Assembly (NCBI GenBank): GCA_041648755.1
Contig: JBAZOJ010000030.1
Coordinates: 1-22,316 of the forward strand
DNA length: 22,316 nucleotides
From: JBAZOJ01 sp041648755
Lineage (GTDB): Bacteria > Planctomycetota > B143-G9
Reading direction: 5' to 3'
Below the pieces are notes generated by a model that was not told where the DNA came from, searched no databases, and was given only the letters and a program-made list of their open reading frames with translations. The position numbers and the translations under genes are program-made. Each line of letters begins with the position of its first letter. Within the stretch, counting starts at the first letter, position 1. Shown here piece by piece: positions 1-7,353 of this stretch.

Positions 1-174
1 ATGAGCCTCATCGAGGCGTTGCGTTCGCTGATTGATCTGAAGATGTCCCTCTACGAGGCGGAAACCGCCTTGGTGAAGGGGATTGCGCGAGTGGAATTCC
101 TGGTGGGACGAGACCTCGTGGATTACACCTTGTCACCCGCCGTGGAAGACGTTTCGAAGACCAACAGCAAGTGA
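1..174 (+). CDS. TolC-family outer membrane efflux protein, C-terminal end (partial)
   Basis: Frame 1 is open from the window edge to a TGA at 172-174 and gives 57 residues. An ATG happens to sit at position 1, but the peptide resembles the last helix of outer membrane efflux proteins: it has the SLIEALRSLIDLKMSLYEAE stretch followed by a helical segment ending in a Leu-Val-Gly-Arg. It is therefore probably the 3' end of a longer gene that starts upstream. In Cus/Czc systems the TolC-like protein forms the outer membrane exit duct of the tripartite pump. The adaptor and inner-membrane pump genes that follow on the same strand fit this. The gap to the next start is 43 bp, which suggests one transcript. 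Family assignment rests on a short piece and the operon context. Confidence 0.7.
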   Translation: MSLIEALRSLIDLKMSLYEAETALVKGIARVEFLVGRDLVDYTLSPAVEDVSKTNSK

Positions 175-217
175 AGACTTGCAGAAGAACCAGTGCGGTT
201 CAAAAAGGAGCAAAGAT

Positions 218-847
218 ATGAGGACTGTGCATGTTATCGTGTTGAGCATGATCGCGTTCGCGCTTATCGCGGCCACTTCATACGCCGAGGAAGTGAAGAT
301 GACTCCGCAGGTCAATGACCCGGTGAACGGCGTAGCCATCATCAGTTACTACTTCGTAGACCATGCAGGATTCCGCGTGTTCTTCTCGACCGTTCCTTCG
401 ATCGAGGCCTTCAACAAGGACCCCGAGACCTATATGAAGAAGATGGCCGACGAGCACATCGCTCCTATGAAGACCCCGGTAATGCAGACGAAGTGCCCGA
501 TCACCGGCAGTGATATCAACAAGGACTTGTTCGTGGATTACAGTGGCAGCAGGATTTACTTCTGCTGCGACAAGTGCCCGGCAGAGTTCAACAAGGATCC
601 GGCAAAGTACGTCAAGCAGATGACCGATGCAGGCATCACCTTGTATGCGACGCCGAAGCCACAGGCCACCTGCCCCGTCATGGGCAGCAAGATCACCGAC
701 AAGAAGCTCTTCGTGGATCACTGGATCTACCGCGTTTATTTCTGCTGCGGTATGTGCCCGGATCAGTTCAAGAAGGACCCGGACAAGTACATGAGGAAAA
801 TGGCGGCAGAGGGCTATACCCTCGATCTGGTTCCGGTTAAGAAGTAA
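218..847 (+). CDS. Secreted triple YHS-like metal-binding protein
   Basis: The protein has 209 aa with a signal peptide (residues 1-23, SYA before the cut), so it is exported. Three repeats of a YHS/TRASH-like fold follow at about 45-76, 93-135 and 152-195. Each has the pattern LFVD...RVYFCC..CP..F.KDP.KYM. Repeats two and three carry Cys93, Cys116/117/120 and Cys152, Cys176/177/180. Repeat one has lost its cysteines (FFSTVP in place of FCCDKCP). YHS domains are small metal-binding modules found in copper ATPases and near RND pumps. I chose the ATG at 218 because AAAGGAG lies just upstream (204-210) and the signal peptide starts there; an earlier ATG at 83 would add 45 unlikely residues inside the preceding gene. 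The role as a periplasmic Cu/Ag chaperone or buffer is inferred from the Cus context. A hairpin terminator follows the stop directly. Confidence 0.82.
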   Translation: MRTVHVIVLSMIAFALIAATSYAEEVKMTPQVNDPVNGVAIISYYFVDHAGFRVFFSTVPSIEAFNKDPETYMKKMADEHIAPMKTPVMQTKCPITGSDINKDLFVDYSGSRIYFCCDKCPAEFNKDPAKYVKQMTDAGITLYATPKPQATCPVMGSKITDKKLFVDHWIYRVYFCCGMCPDQFKKDPDKYMRKMAAEGYTLDLVPVKK

Positions 848-855
848 CGAGTGAC

Positions 856-888
856 GGAGGGCGGACACGGGTCCGCCCTCCTTGTTTT
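856..888 (+). terminator. Intrinsic terminator inside the cus-like cluster
   Basis: A perfect 11-bp stem (GGAGGGCGGAC at 856-866 with GTCCGCCCTCC at 871-881) closes a 4-base loop and is followed by TTGTTTT. It starts 8 bp after the triple-YHS stop. The next gene begins only 18 bp after the T-run, which leaves no room for a separate promoter, so partial read-through (attenuation) is likely. Confidence 0.85.
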
Positions 889-906
889 AACAACGCCGAG
901 GAACCC

Positions 907-1296
907 ATGAGATCACTATTTCTGACGCTTGTGCTGATTTCGGTTGTGACCGTGGCCGTTGCCGAGACTCCCGCTTCGACCGGTCAGCCTAAGGCTGTGC
1001 CGAACACCTTGTGCCCGGTGATGCCGCAGACTCCCGTCAGTATGGCGATATTTACAGACTATCTCGGTACGCGCATCTATTTCTGCAGCGAAGAATGCAA
1101 ACAGGAATTCCGCAATAACCCGGCGAAGTACCTTGCCAACGTTCCCGCGTTCGCCGGCTCGGACCTTCCGGTGCCCTCCCCCGCAAGTTCGTCATTATCC
1201 ATTGGGTTGGTCGCGATTATCGGGCTGACCGTTCTGCTCGTCCTTGCCGGGGTGACGCTGTTGGTGGTCGCCCGGCGGAAGGGGGATCACGAATGA
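907..1296 (+). CDS. Membrane-anchored YHS-domain protein
   Basis: The protein has 129 aa: a signal peptide (1-19, AVA before the cut), one YHS-like domain at about 34-78 with Cys36, Cys60 and Cys64 (pattern FTDYLGTRIYFCSEECKQEF), a Pro/Ser-rich linker and a C-terminal membrane helix at 98-122 followed by RRKGDHE. The expected topology is a periplasmic YHS domain held to the inner membrane by its C-terminus. It is related to the three repeats of the upstream secreted protein. The start ATG at 907 has a GAGGA-type ribosome site a few bases before it. Its stop overlaps the adaptor start (ATGA at 1293-1296), so translation is coupled to the pump adaptor. A role in handing copper or silver to the pump is inferred from context. 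Confidence 0.82.
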   Translation: MRSLFLTLVLISVVTVAVAETPASTGQPKAVPNTLCPVMPQTPVSMAIFTDYLGTRIYFCSEECKQEFRNNPAKYLANVPAFAGSDLPVPSPASSSLSIGLVAIIGLTVLLVLAGVTLLVVARRKGDHE

Positions 1297-3266
1297 CGCG
1301 CGGCATCCTGAAGTTCCTGGCAGGCGTCGCAAAGTGGGTGTTCTTCCTCATCATCCTGGCGGCGGTATTCTGGGGAGGCTATACCTTCAGGGGCTCGGTC
1401 AATTCAAGCGAGACACCGTCCGCCGTTTTGCCCACCGATCAAACAGGCCACGAGGGCGAGACCATCTGGACTTGTGCGATGCACCCGCAGATCCGCCAGA
1501 ACAAGCCAGGCCGCTGCCCGATATGCGGGATGGAGCTGATTCAGCTTCGCGCATCAAGCGGCAAGGAGTTACCCCTCAGGCAGGTCCAACTGACGGACAG
1601 CGACATAATGGCCGCACGAGTCGAGACGACTGCCGTAGAACAGCGCTTTGTCCCCATCGAGGTCAAGTTGTTCGGGAAGGTCTCGTTTGACGAGACGCGC
1701 GTGGCCAAAATATCGGCGTGGATCCCGGGCCGGATTGACCGACTATTCGTTGACTACACGGGGATCACCGTGCACAAAGGAGACCACCTGGTCTCGATAT
1801 ACAGCCCTGATTTGCTCGCCGCGCAGGCGGAACTCCTCAGCGCGAAGAAGTCGCTGGCCGAACTTGAGAAGAGCGACGTGCAGATTATCCGCGAAACCGC
1901 AGTGACTATGATTGAGGCCGCGCGGACGAAACTGCGCCGCTGGGGCCTTTCTGACGAGCAGGTGAAGCAGATCGAAGACTCGGGCGTCACAACCGACCAC
2001 CTGACGATATTCAGCCCTATTACGGGCATAGTGATTGACAAGATGGCCTTTGAAGGCGCATATGTGGAGACCGGGATGCCGATCTACACGGTCGCCGATA
2101 TGTCAGTGGTCTGGGCAAAACTCGATGCGTATGAAAGCGACCTTGGTTGGCTGCGCTACGGCCAGCAGGTTGAGTTCACTGCCGACGCGTACCCCGGCGA
2201 GACCTTCTCAGGACGAATCTCTTTCATCGCGCCTGTTCTTGACCCCGAAACACGGACCGTCAAGGTGCGGGTGAACGTATCCAATGCCGACGGCCGCCTG
2301 AAGCCCGACATGTTTGTACGGGCGATGGTGATGTCCAGAGTATCAGAGAGCGGAAAGGTAATGGACCCGTCGCTGGCGGGCAAGTGGATCTCGCCCATGC
2401 ATCCTGAGGTCATCAAGGATGGCCCCGGATTCTGCGATATCTGCGGAATGCCCCTTGTCAGTGCGGAGTCGCTGGGATATGTTTCCGCGGACGCAATCGG
2501 CGAAGTGCCACCGCTGGTAATTCCGGTCTCCGCAGCCCTTATCACAGGCAAGCGGGCCGTGGTCTACGTCGAAGTCGGCGGCAAGCACGGGCTCTACGAA
2601 GGCCGCGAGGTGATACTCGGACCGCGCGCTGGCGACTTCTTCATCGTCCTCTCAGGTCTTGTCAAGGGCGAGATGGTTGTGACCCGCGGGAACTTTGAAA
2701 TCGACAGCGTGCTGCAACTCAACGCAAAGCCCTCGATGATGAACGTACCGCCTGATTCAACGCCCACTCCGGCCCCGACAGCCACGAACAAGCGCATAGC
2801 CGCACCGGCGGAGTTCCTGGCCGCTCTCGATGGAGTGCTTGCTGAGTACTTCGCCCTCACCGAAGCGTTTGCTTCGGACGACTTCGCAGGAGCCGGGACC
2901 GCAGCAGGCAACCTGTCCGCCGCGCTCTCAAAAGTCAGCATGGACGGCCTTGACGGCACTGCGATGCCCAAGTGGATGTCTGCGGCCGACCAGTTGGCCA
3001 AACTCACGGCGGCTGTATCATCCGCCAAGGAGATAGAAGAGGCTCGCGGGAACCTTGCGTTGCTCAGCGACGTTTTGGCCCCGGTTATTGGCTCATTCGG
3101 AGGCGGCGGCAAGTACGCCGTGTATCGGATGCACTGCCCGATGGCATTTAACAACCGTGGAGCCGATTGGCTAGCGAAAGATCTGACGGTCCGCAACCCG
3201 TACTTCGGCGCGGCAATGCTCTCCTGCGGCGACAAGGTCGAGGACCTTTTCGTACCGGTGAGATAG
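1293..3266 (+). CDS. cusB: CusB-like RND efflux periplasmic adaptor with two extra metal-binding motifs
   Basis: This 657-aa membrane fusion protein should link the inner-membrane CusA pump to the outer membrane duct and deliver Cu(I)/Ag(I). An N-terminal membrane anchor lies at about 12-31. A heavy-metal-binding motif follows at 58-84 (CAMHP...PGRCPICGM). The HlyD/CusB body (about 115-350) contains the lipoyl-like halves, a helical hairpin (172-230) and the beta-barrel. A second copy of the metal motif (SPMHP...PGFCDICGM, 366-386) is inserted before the membrane-proximal domain. The C-terminus (about 505-645) resembles DUF3347, with the typical MHCPMAFNNRGADWL and RNPYFGAAML segments. Ordinary CusB is about 400 aa, so the extra length is these added domains. 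It overlaps the previous gene by 4 bp and is 9 bp from cusA. Family certain; metal specificity inferred. Confidence 0.93.
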   Translation: MTRGILKFLAGVAKWVFFLIILAAVFWGGYTFRGSVNSSETPSAVLPTDQTGHEGETIWTCAMHPQIRQNKPGRCPICGMELIQLRASSGKELPLRQVQLTDSDIMAARVETTAVEQRFVPIEVKLFGKVSFDETRVAKISAWIPGRIDRLFVDYTGITVHKGDHLVSIYSPDLLAAQAELLSAKKSLAELEKSDVQIIRETAVTMIEAARTKLRRWGLSDEQVKQIEDSGVTTDHLTIFSPITGIVIDKMAFEGAYVETGMPIYTVADMSVVWAKLDAYESDLGWLRYGQQVEFTADAYPGETFSGRISFIAPVLDPETRTVKVRVNVSNADGRLKPDMFVRAMVMSRVSESGKVMDPSLAGKWISPMHPEVIKDGPGFCDICGMPLVSAESLGYVSADAIGEVPPLVIPVSAALITGKRAVVYVEVGGKHGLYEGREVILGPRAGDFFIVLSGLVKGEMVVTRGNFEIDSVLQLNAKPSMMNVPPDSTPTPAPTATNKRIAAPAEFLAALDGVLAEYFALTEAFASDDFAGAGTAAGNLSAALSKVSMDGLDGTAMPKWMSAADQLAKLTAAVSSAKEIEEARGNLALLSDVLAPVIGSFGGGGKYAVYRMHCPMAFNNRGADWLAKDLTVRNPYFGAAMLSCGDKVEDLFVPVR

Positions 3267-3275
3267 GGATTCGCG

Positions 3276-6200
3276 ATGGCCTCAAACGGCAATATGGTCA
3301 ATCCCGATCCGACTTTCGTGGACCGCGTTCTGCGGTTCTGCCTCGCACACAAGGTGCTGGTGTTCTTCTTCTTCGCGGCAGTGGTACTGTGGGGCATAAT
3401 CGTCGCGCCGTTCGACTGGGAGATCAAAGGACTCGCGCGGGACCCCGTGCCCGTGGATGCTATCCCGGACATCGGGGAAAACCAGCAGATAGTGTTCACC
3501 GAATGGATGGGGCGCTCGCCGCACGATGTTGACCAGCAGATCACCTATCCCCTGACGGTCGCCCTGCTGGGCATTCCTGACGTAAAGACCATCCGAAGCT
3601 ACTCAATGTTCGGATTCTCGATGGTGTACATCATCTTCGACGAGAAGGCTGAGTTCTACTGGACGCGGTCACGGGTGCTGGAGAAACTAAGCAGCCTGCC
3701 GACCGGGATCCTTCCCGAAGGCGTGCAGCCTACCCTTGGCCCGGACGCCACAGCATTGGGGCAGGTCTTCTGGTACACGCTGGAGGGCCAGGACAAGGAC
3801 GGGCGCGACGTCGGCGGATGGGACCTGGCTGAGCTTCGCACGCTTCAGGACTGGACCGTGCGTTATGGCCTGATGTCAGCCGAGGGCGTGGCGGAAGTTG
3901 CTTCGGTGGGCGGCTTCGTTCAGGAGTACCAGGTTGACGTGGATCCGAACGCGATGCGCGCTGCAGACGTGATGTTCATGGATGTACTGACCGCCGTGAA
4001 GATGGCAAATCTCGATGTCGGCGCCGAGGTCACGGAGATCAACAAGGTCGAGTACATGATCCGCGGCATCGGATTCGTCAAGAAAGTCTCGGACCTTGAG
4101 AATGCCGTCATCAAGGTAAAAGACAATGTGCCGATCTACGTGAAGAACATCGCACATGTGTCGCTGGGACCTGCTCTGCGTCGGGGCGCCCTGGACAAAG
4201 GCGGAAATGAAGCAGTAGGCGGCGTGGTGGTTGTGCGTTATGGATCGAACCCGCTGCAGGTCATCAAGAACGTCAAGGCAAAGATCGCTGAGATGTCGCC
4301 AGGACTGCCGTCGAAGACACTCCCCGACGGCACCGTGAGCCATGTGACAATCGTGCCGTTCTACGACCGGACGGGGCTCATCTACGAGACGCTCGGAACG
4401 CTGAACCAAGCGATCCTCGAACAGATTCTGATTACGATCATCGTCATCCTGTTTATGCTCGTGAACATAGGCAGTTCGCTGATGATTTCGGCATTGCTGC
4501 CAATAGCAGTGCTGATGTGCTTCATCGGAATGAAGCTCGCGGGGGTGGATTCGAACATCGTCTCGCTGTCGGGCATCGCCATAGCCATAGGAACAATGGT
4601 GGACATGGGGATCATCATTAGCGAGAATATCGTCAGGCACGTTGAGGCTGCTTCACCGGAGGAAGACCGGCTGGAAGTGGTCTACCGGGCTTCGAGCGAG
4701 GTCGGCAGCGCCGTTCTGACCGCCATCTCGACAACGGTGGTCAGTTTCCTTCCCGTGTTCACGATGCAGGCTGCGGAAGGCAAGCTGTTCAAGCCGCTGG
4801 CCTACACGAAGACATTTGCATTGGCCGCTTCTGTGATCGTGGCCCTGACGCTGTTGCCTGCCGTGGCCCACCTGCTGCTCAATGCCAAGGTGCGCTCGAT
4901 GGTGATGCGCTTCCTGTGGGGCGCCCTGATCGCTGCCGGAGGCGGCGTGGCGCTGGCGTACAGCCTTCCATGGGTAGGCGTGATCCTGATAGCCATTGCG
5001 GCCTTCATTGCCGCAAAGCCCTTCCTGCCGAGATTTGTCGTTAAGTCGGTTAACATAGTCGCCACCGCGGTCGGCATCGCGGTTGTCTTGTACTTCCTTG
5101 CGCACGACTGGATGCCGCTTGGCCCGGAAGTCGGATTCTACAAGAACGCGGCGTTCGTCGCTATTATCACATTCACATTCCTTCTGTTCTACCTTCTGAT
5201 TCAGGTTTCGTACCGGCATGTGCTGGCCTGGTGCCTGGAGAACAAGCTCATTTTCCTGACCGCGCCGCTATTCATCCTGCTGCTTGGCGTATGGTCGTGG
5301 CTGGGATTCGATAAGACAATGAAATGGCTGCCTGACAGTTGGCGTCAGTCTTCGCCGTACGTGTATCTGGCGCACACATTTCCGGCATTGGGACATGAGT
5401 TTATGCCTCCGCTGGATGAGGGCTCGTTCCTGTTCATGCCTTCAACGATGCCGCACGCGTCAATCGGCGAGGCGATGAACGTGCTCCAGATGCAGGACCG
5501 GGCAATCAAGGCGATACCGGAAGTGGAAACCGTGGTCGGCAAGCTCGGTCGGGTGGAGTCCGCGCTTGACCCCGCGCCTGTTTCGATGTTCGAGACGGTG
5601 ATCTCATATCTGCCGGAGTTCGTCGTCGACAAGAGCGGCTATCGGCAGTCGTTCAAGTTCGATCCCGGTCGCAACGACCTGTTCCGCAATGCAAAGGGCG
5701 AGCCAGTATTCGCGCCGGATGGAATTGCCTATTACGTAGAGGGGGCGTTCGAGCGCGACTCCGCGGGCAATCTGATTCCTGACCCCGACGGAAAGCCGTT
5801 CCGCAACTGGCGCCCTGCCCTGGATCTTGACCTTAACAAGGGCCGCGACAAGTGGGGCGGCATCAACACCCCTGACGATATCTGGCGGGAGATAACCTCC
5901 GCCGCGACGGTGCCGGGCGTCACGAGCGCACCCAAGCTCCAGCCGATTGCCACACGCATTGTCATGCTGCAGAGCGGAATGCGCGCGCCTATGGGCATCA
6001 AGGTCTACGGCCCCGACCTCGAGACCATCGAGAAGTTCAGCTTCCAGATCGAAAACTCGCTGCGCCAGGTGCCATCCATCGAGGCTTCGTCGGTCTACAC
6101 CGAGCGCGGGTTGGGCGCGCCGTACATCGAGATTGTGCCCGACCGTGAGGCTGCGGCGCGTTACGGTGTAATGATCGGCGAAGTGAACGATATAATCGAG

Positions 6201-7232
6201 GCGGCCATCGGAGGAATGAAGGCGACCACGGCGATCGAGGGCCGCGAGAGGTTTTCCGTGCGCGTCCGCTATATGCGGGAACTGCGCGGGACTCTCGAAG
6301 ATCTTGCGAAAATTCTGATTCCCACCCGGATGGGCGCACAGATTCCCCTGTCGCAACTTGCGAAGATCAACTTTACGCGCGGCCCGATGATGCTAAAGAG
6401 CGAGAACACCTTCCTTGTGGGCTACGTGTTGTTCGACCGCCATCCGGAGTACGCGGAAGTGGATGTGGTCGAGGCCGCCGACGGCTACCTCAAGACCCAA
6501 ATCCAGTCAGGGGCGCTGGTGGTGCCCAAGGGCGTCCGCTACGCGTTTGCGGGCAACTACGAGAACTCTATCAGGTCCGAGAAGCGCCTGAGCCTCATCC
6601 TGCCCATCGCCCTGTTCCTGATTTTCCTGATCCTGTACCTGCAATTCTCGGACATGCCGGTCACCCTGATCGTATTCTCGGGCATCGCATTCGCATGGGC
6701 TGGCGGATTCCTGCTGCTGTGGCTGTACGGACAGCCGTGGTTTATGGACTTTTCACTGATGGGGGCCAACCTCCGTGAGCTTTTCTCCATGCACACCATC
6801 AACCTCAGCGTCGCGGTCTGGGTTGGCTTCCTTGCACTGTTCGGCGTCGCCACCGACGACGGCGTGGTGATGGCGACCTATATCCAGCAGTCCTTCCAAC
6901 GCAATCATCCCACGGACACCGCCGGGGTCAGGGCGGCAGTACTTGAGGCTGGCGTACGCAGAGTGCGCCCCTGCCTTATGACAACGGCTACTACGGTGCT
7001 GGCGCTGCTTCCTGTGCTCAGCTCGACGGGACGGGGCTCGGACATAATGGTGCCGATGGCGATACCGTCATTTGGCGGGATGATGCTGGTGGTGGTGACG
7101 ATGTACGTCGTGCCGGTGCTGTACAGCGCATATGAGGAGACCAAGGTGACGCTGCGGAGGCGGCAAGAACCCATTCCACCTGAAGTGGAGCCGGAGAATC
7201 CCGGAGTTTCCTCCACCAAGGACACGAAGTAG
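3276..7232 (+). CDS. cusA: CusA-like heavy-metal RND efflux pump (long form)
   Basis: This 1318-aa inner-membrane proton antiporter belongs to the heavy-metal RND (HME) family. TM1 is at about 27-44, followed by GRSPHDVDQQITYPL (79-93), which is characteristic of CusA/CzcA. The TM4 motif AIAIGTMVDMGIIISEN (435-451) keeps the acidic Asp443. By my recalled alignment to E. coli CusA, the copper-site methionines M623 and M672 have counterparts here (Met771 in APVSM, Met897 in RIVML), while M573 is replaced by Val with Met734 and Met739 nearby. E. coli CusA is about 1050 aa; the extra length is mainly a hydrophobic insert with several possible membrane helices at about 545-670 and a soluble insert at about 780-870. 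The C-terminal half has TMs at about 1104-1122, 1128-1150, 1175-1200, 1235-1250 and 1265-1285. The ribosome site before ATG 3276 is weak (AGGGA). Confidence 0.94.
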   Translation: MASNGNMVNPDPTFVDRVLRFCLAHKVLVFFFFAAVVLWGIIVAPFDWEIKGLARDPVPVDAIPDIGENQQIVFTEWMGRSPHDVDQQITYPLTVALLGIPDVKTIRSYSMFGFSMVYIIFDEKAEFYWTRSRVLEKLSSLPTGILPEGVQPTLGPDATALGQVFWYTLEGQDKDGRDVGGWDLAELRTLQDWTVRYGLMSAEGVAEVASVGGFVQEYQVDVDPNAMRAADVMFMDVLTAVKMANLDVGAEVTEINKVEYMIRGIGFVKKVSDLENAVIKVKDNVPIYVKNIAHVSLGPALRRGALDKGGNEAVGGVVVVRYGSNPLQVIKNVKAKIAEMSPGLPSKTLPDGTVSHVTIVPFYDRTGLIYETLGTLNQAILEQILITIIVILFMLVNIGSSLMISALLPIAVLMCFIGMKLAGVDSNIVSLSGIAIAIGTMVDMGIIISENIVRHVEAASPEEDRLEVVYRASSEVGSAVLTAISTTVVSFLPVFTMQAAEGKLFKPLAYTKTFALAASVIVALTLLPAVAHLLLNAKVRSMVMRFLWGALIAAGGGVALAYSLPWVGVILIAIAAFIAAKPFLPRFVVKSVNIVATAVGIAVVLYFLAHDWMPLGPEVGFYKNAAFVAIITFTFLLFYLLIQVSYRHVLAWCLENKLIFLTAPLFILLLGVWSWLGFDKTMKWLPDSWRQSSPYVYLAHTFPALGHEFMPPLDEGSFLFMPSTMPHASIGEAMNVLQMQDRAIKAIPEVETVVGKLGRVESALDPAPVSMFETVISYLPEFVVDKSGYRQSFKFDPGRNDLFRNAKGEPVFAPDGIAYYVEGAFERDSAGNLIPDPDGKPFRNWRPALDLDLNKGRDKWGGINTPDDIWREITSAATVPGVTSAPKLQPIATRIVMLQSGMRAPMGIKVYGPDLETIEKFSFQIENSLRQVPSIEASSVYTERGLGAPYIEIVPDREAAARYGVMIGEVNDIIEAAIGGMKATTAIEGRERFSVRVRYMRELRGTLEDLAKILIPTRMGAQIPLSQLAKINFTRGPMMLKSENTFLVGYVLFDRHPEYAEVDVVEAADGYLKTQIQSGALVVPKGVRYAFAGNYENSIRSEKRLSLILPIALFLIFLILYLQFSDMPVTLIVFSGIAFAWAGGFLLLWLYGQPWFMDFSLMGANLRELFSMHTINLSVAVWVGFLALFGVATDDGVVMATYIQQSFQRNHPTDTAGVRAAVLEAGVRRVRPCLMTTATTVLALLPVLSSTGRGSDIMVPMAIPSFGGMMLVVVTMYVVPVLYSAYEETKVTLRRRQEPIPPEVEPENPGVSSTKDTK

Positions 7233-7326
7233 CACGAAGGCGAGCCCTGCAGGGAAGACGAGCCAAAGTGAAGGAGTCTGACCGCGAATGGACGCCAAGG
7301 ACGGAAAAGGCAGGGATTGCCCGACC

Positions 7327-7340
7327 TCAGGACGTCCTGA
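7327..7340. repeat. 14-bp perfect palindrome between convergent genes
   Basis: TCAGGACGTCCTGA is its own reverse complement. It is followed by CAGGATGTC, which can pair with GACGTCCTG to form an alternative short hairpin with one G-T pair. It lies between the ends of cusA (+) and leucine-rich gene C (-). No long T-run is present in either direction, so a terminator role is weak. Confidence 0.4.
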
Positions 7341-7353
7341 CAGGATGTCAATA

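Noticed and set aside
2594..3544. 316-codon minus-strand frame opposite the cusB/cusA junction
   Set aside because: It is antisense to two clear genes, with low-complexity shadow composition and no family resemblance.
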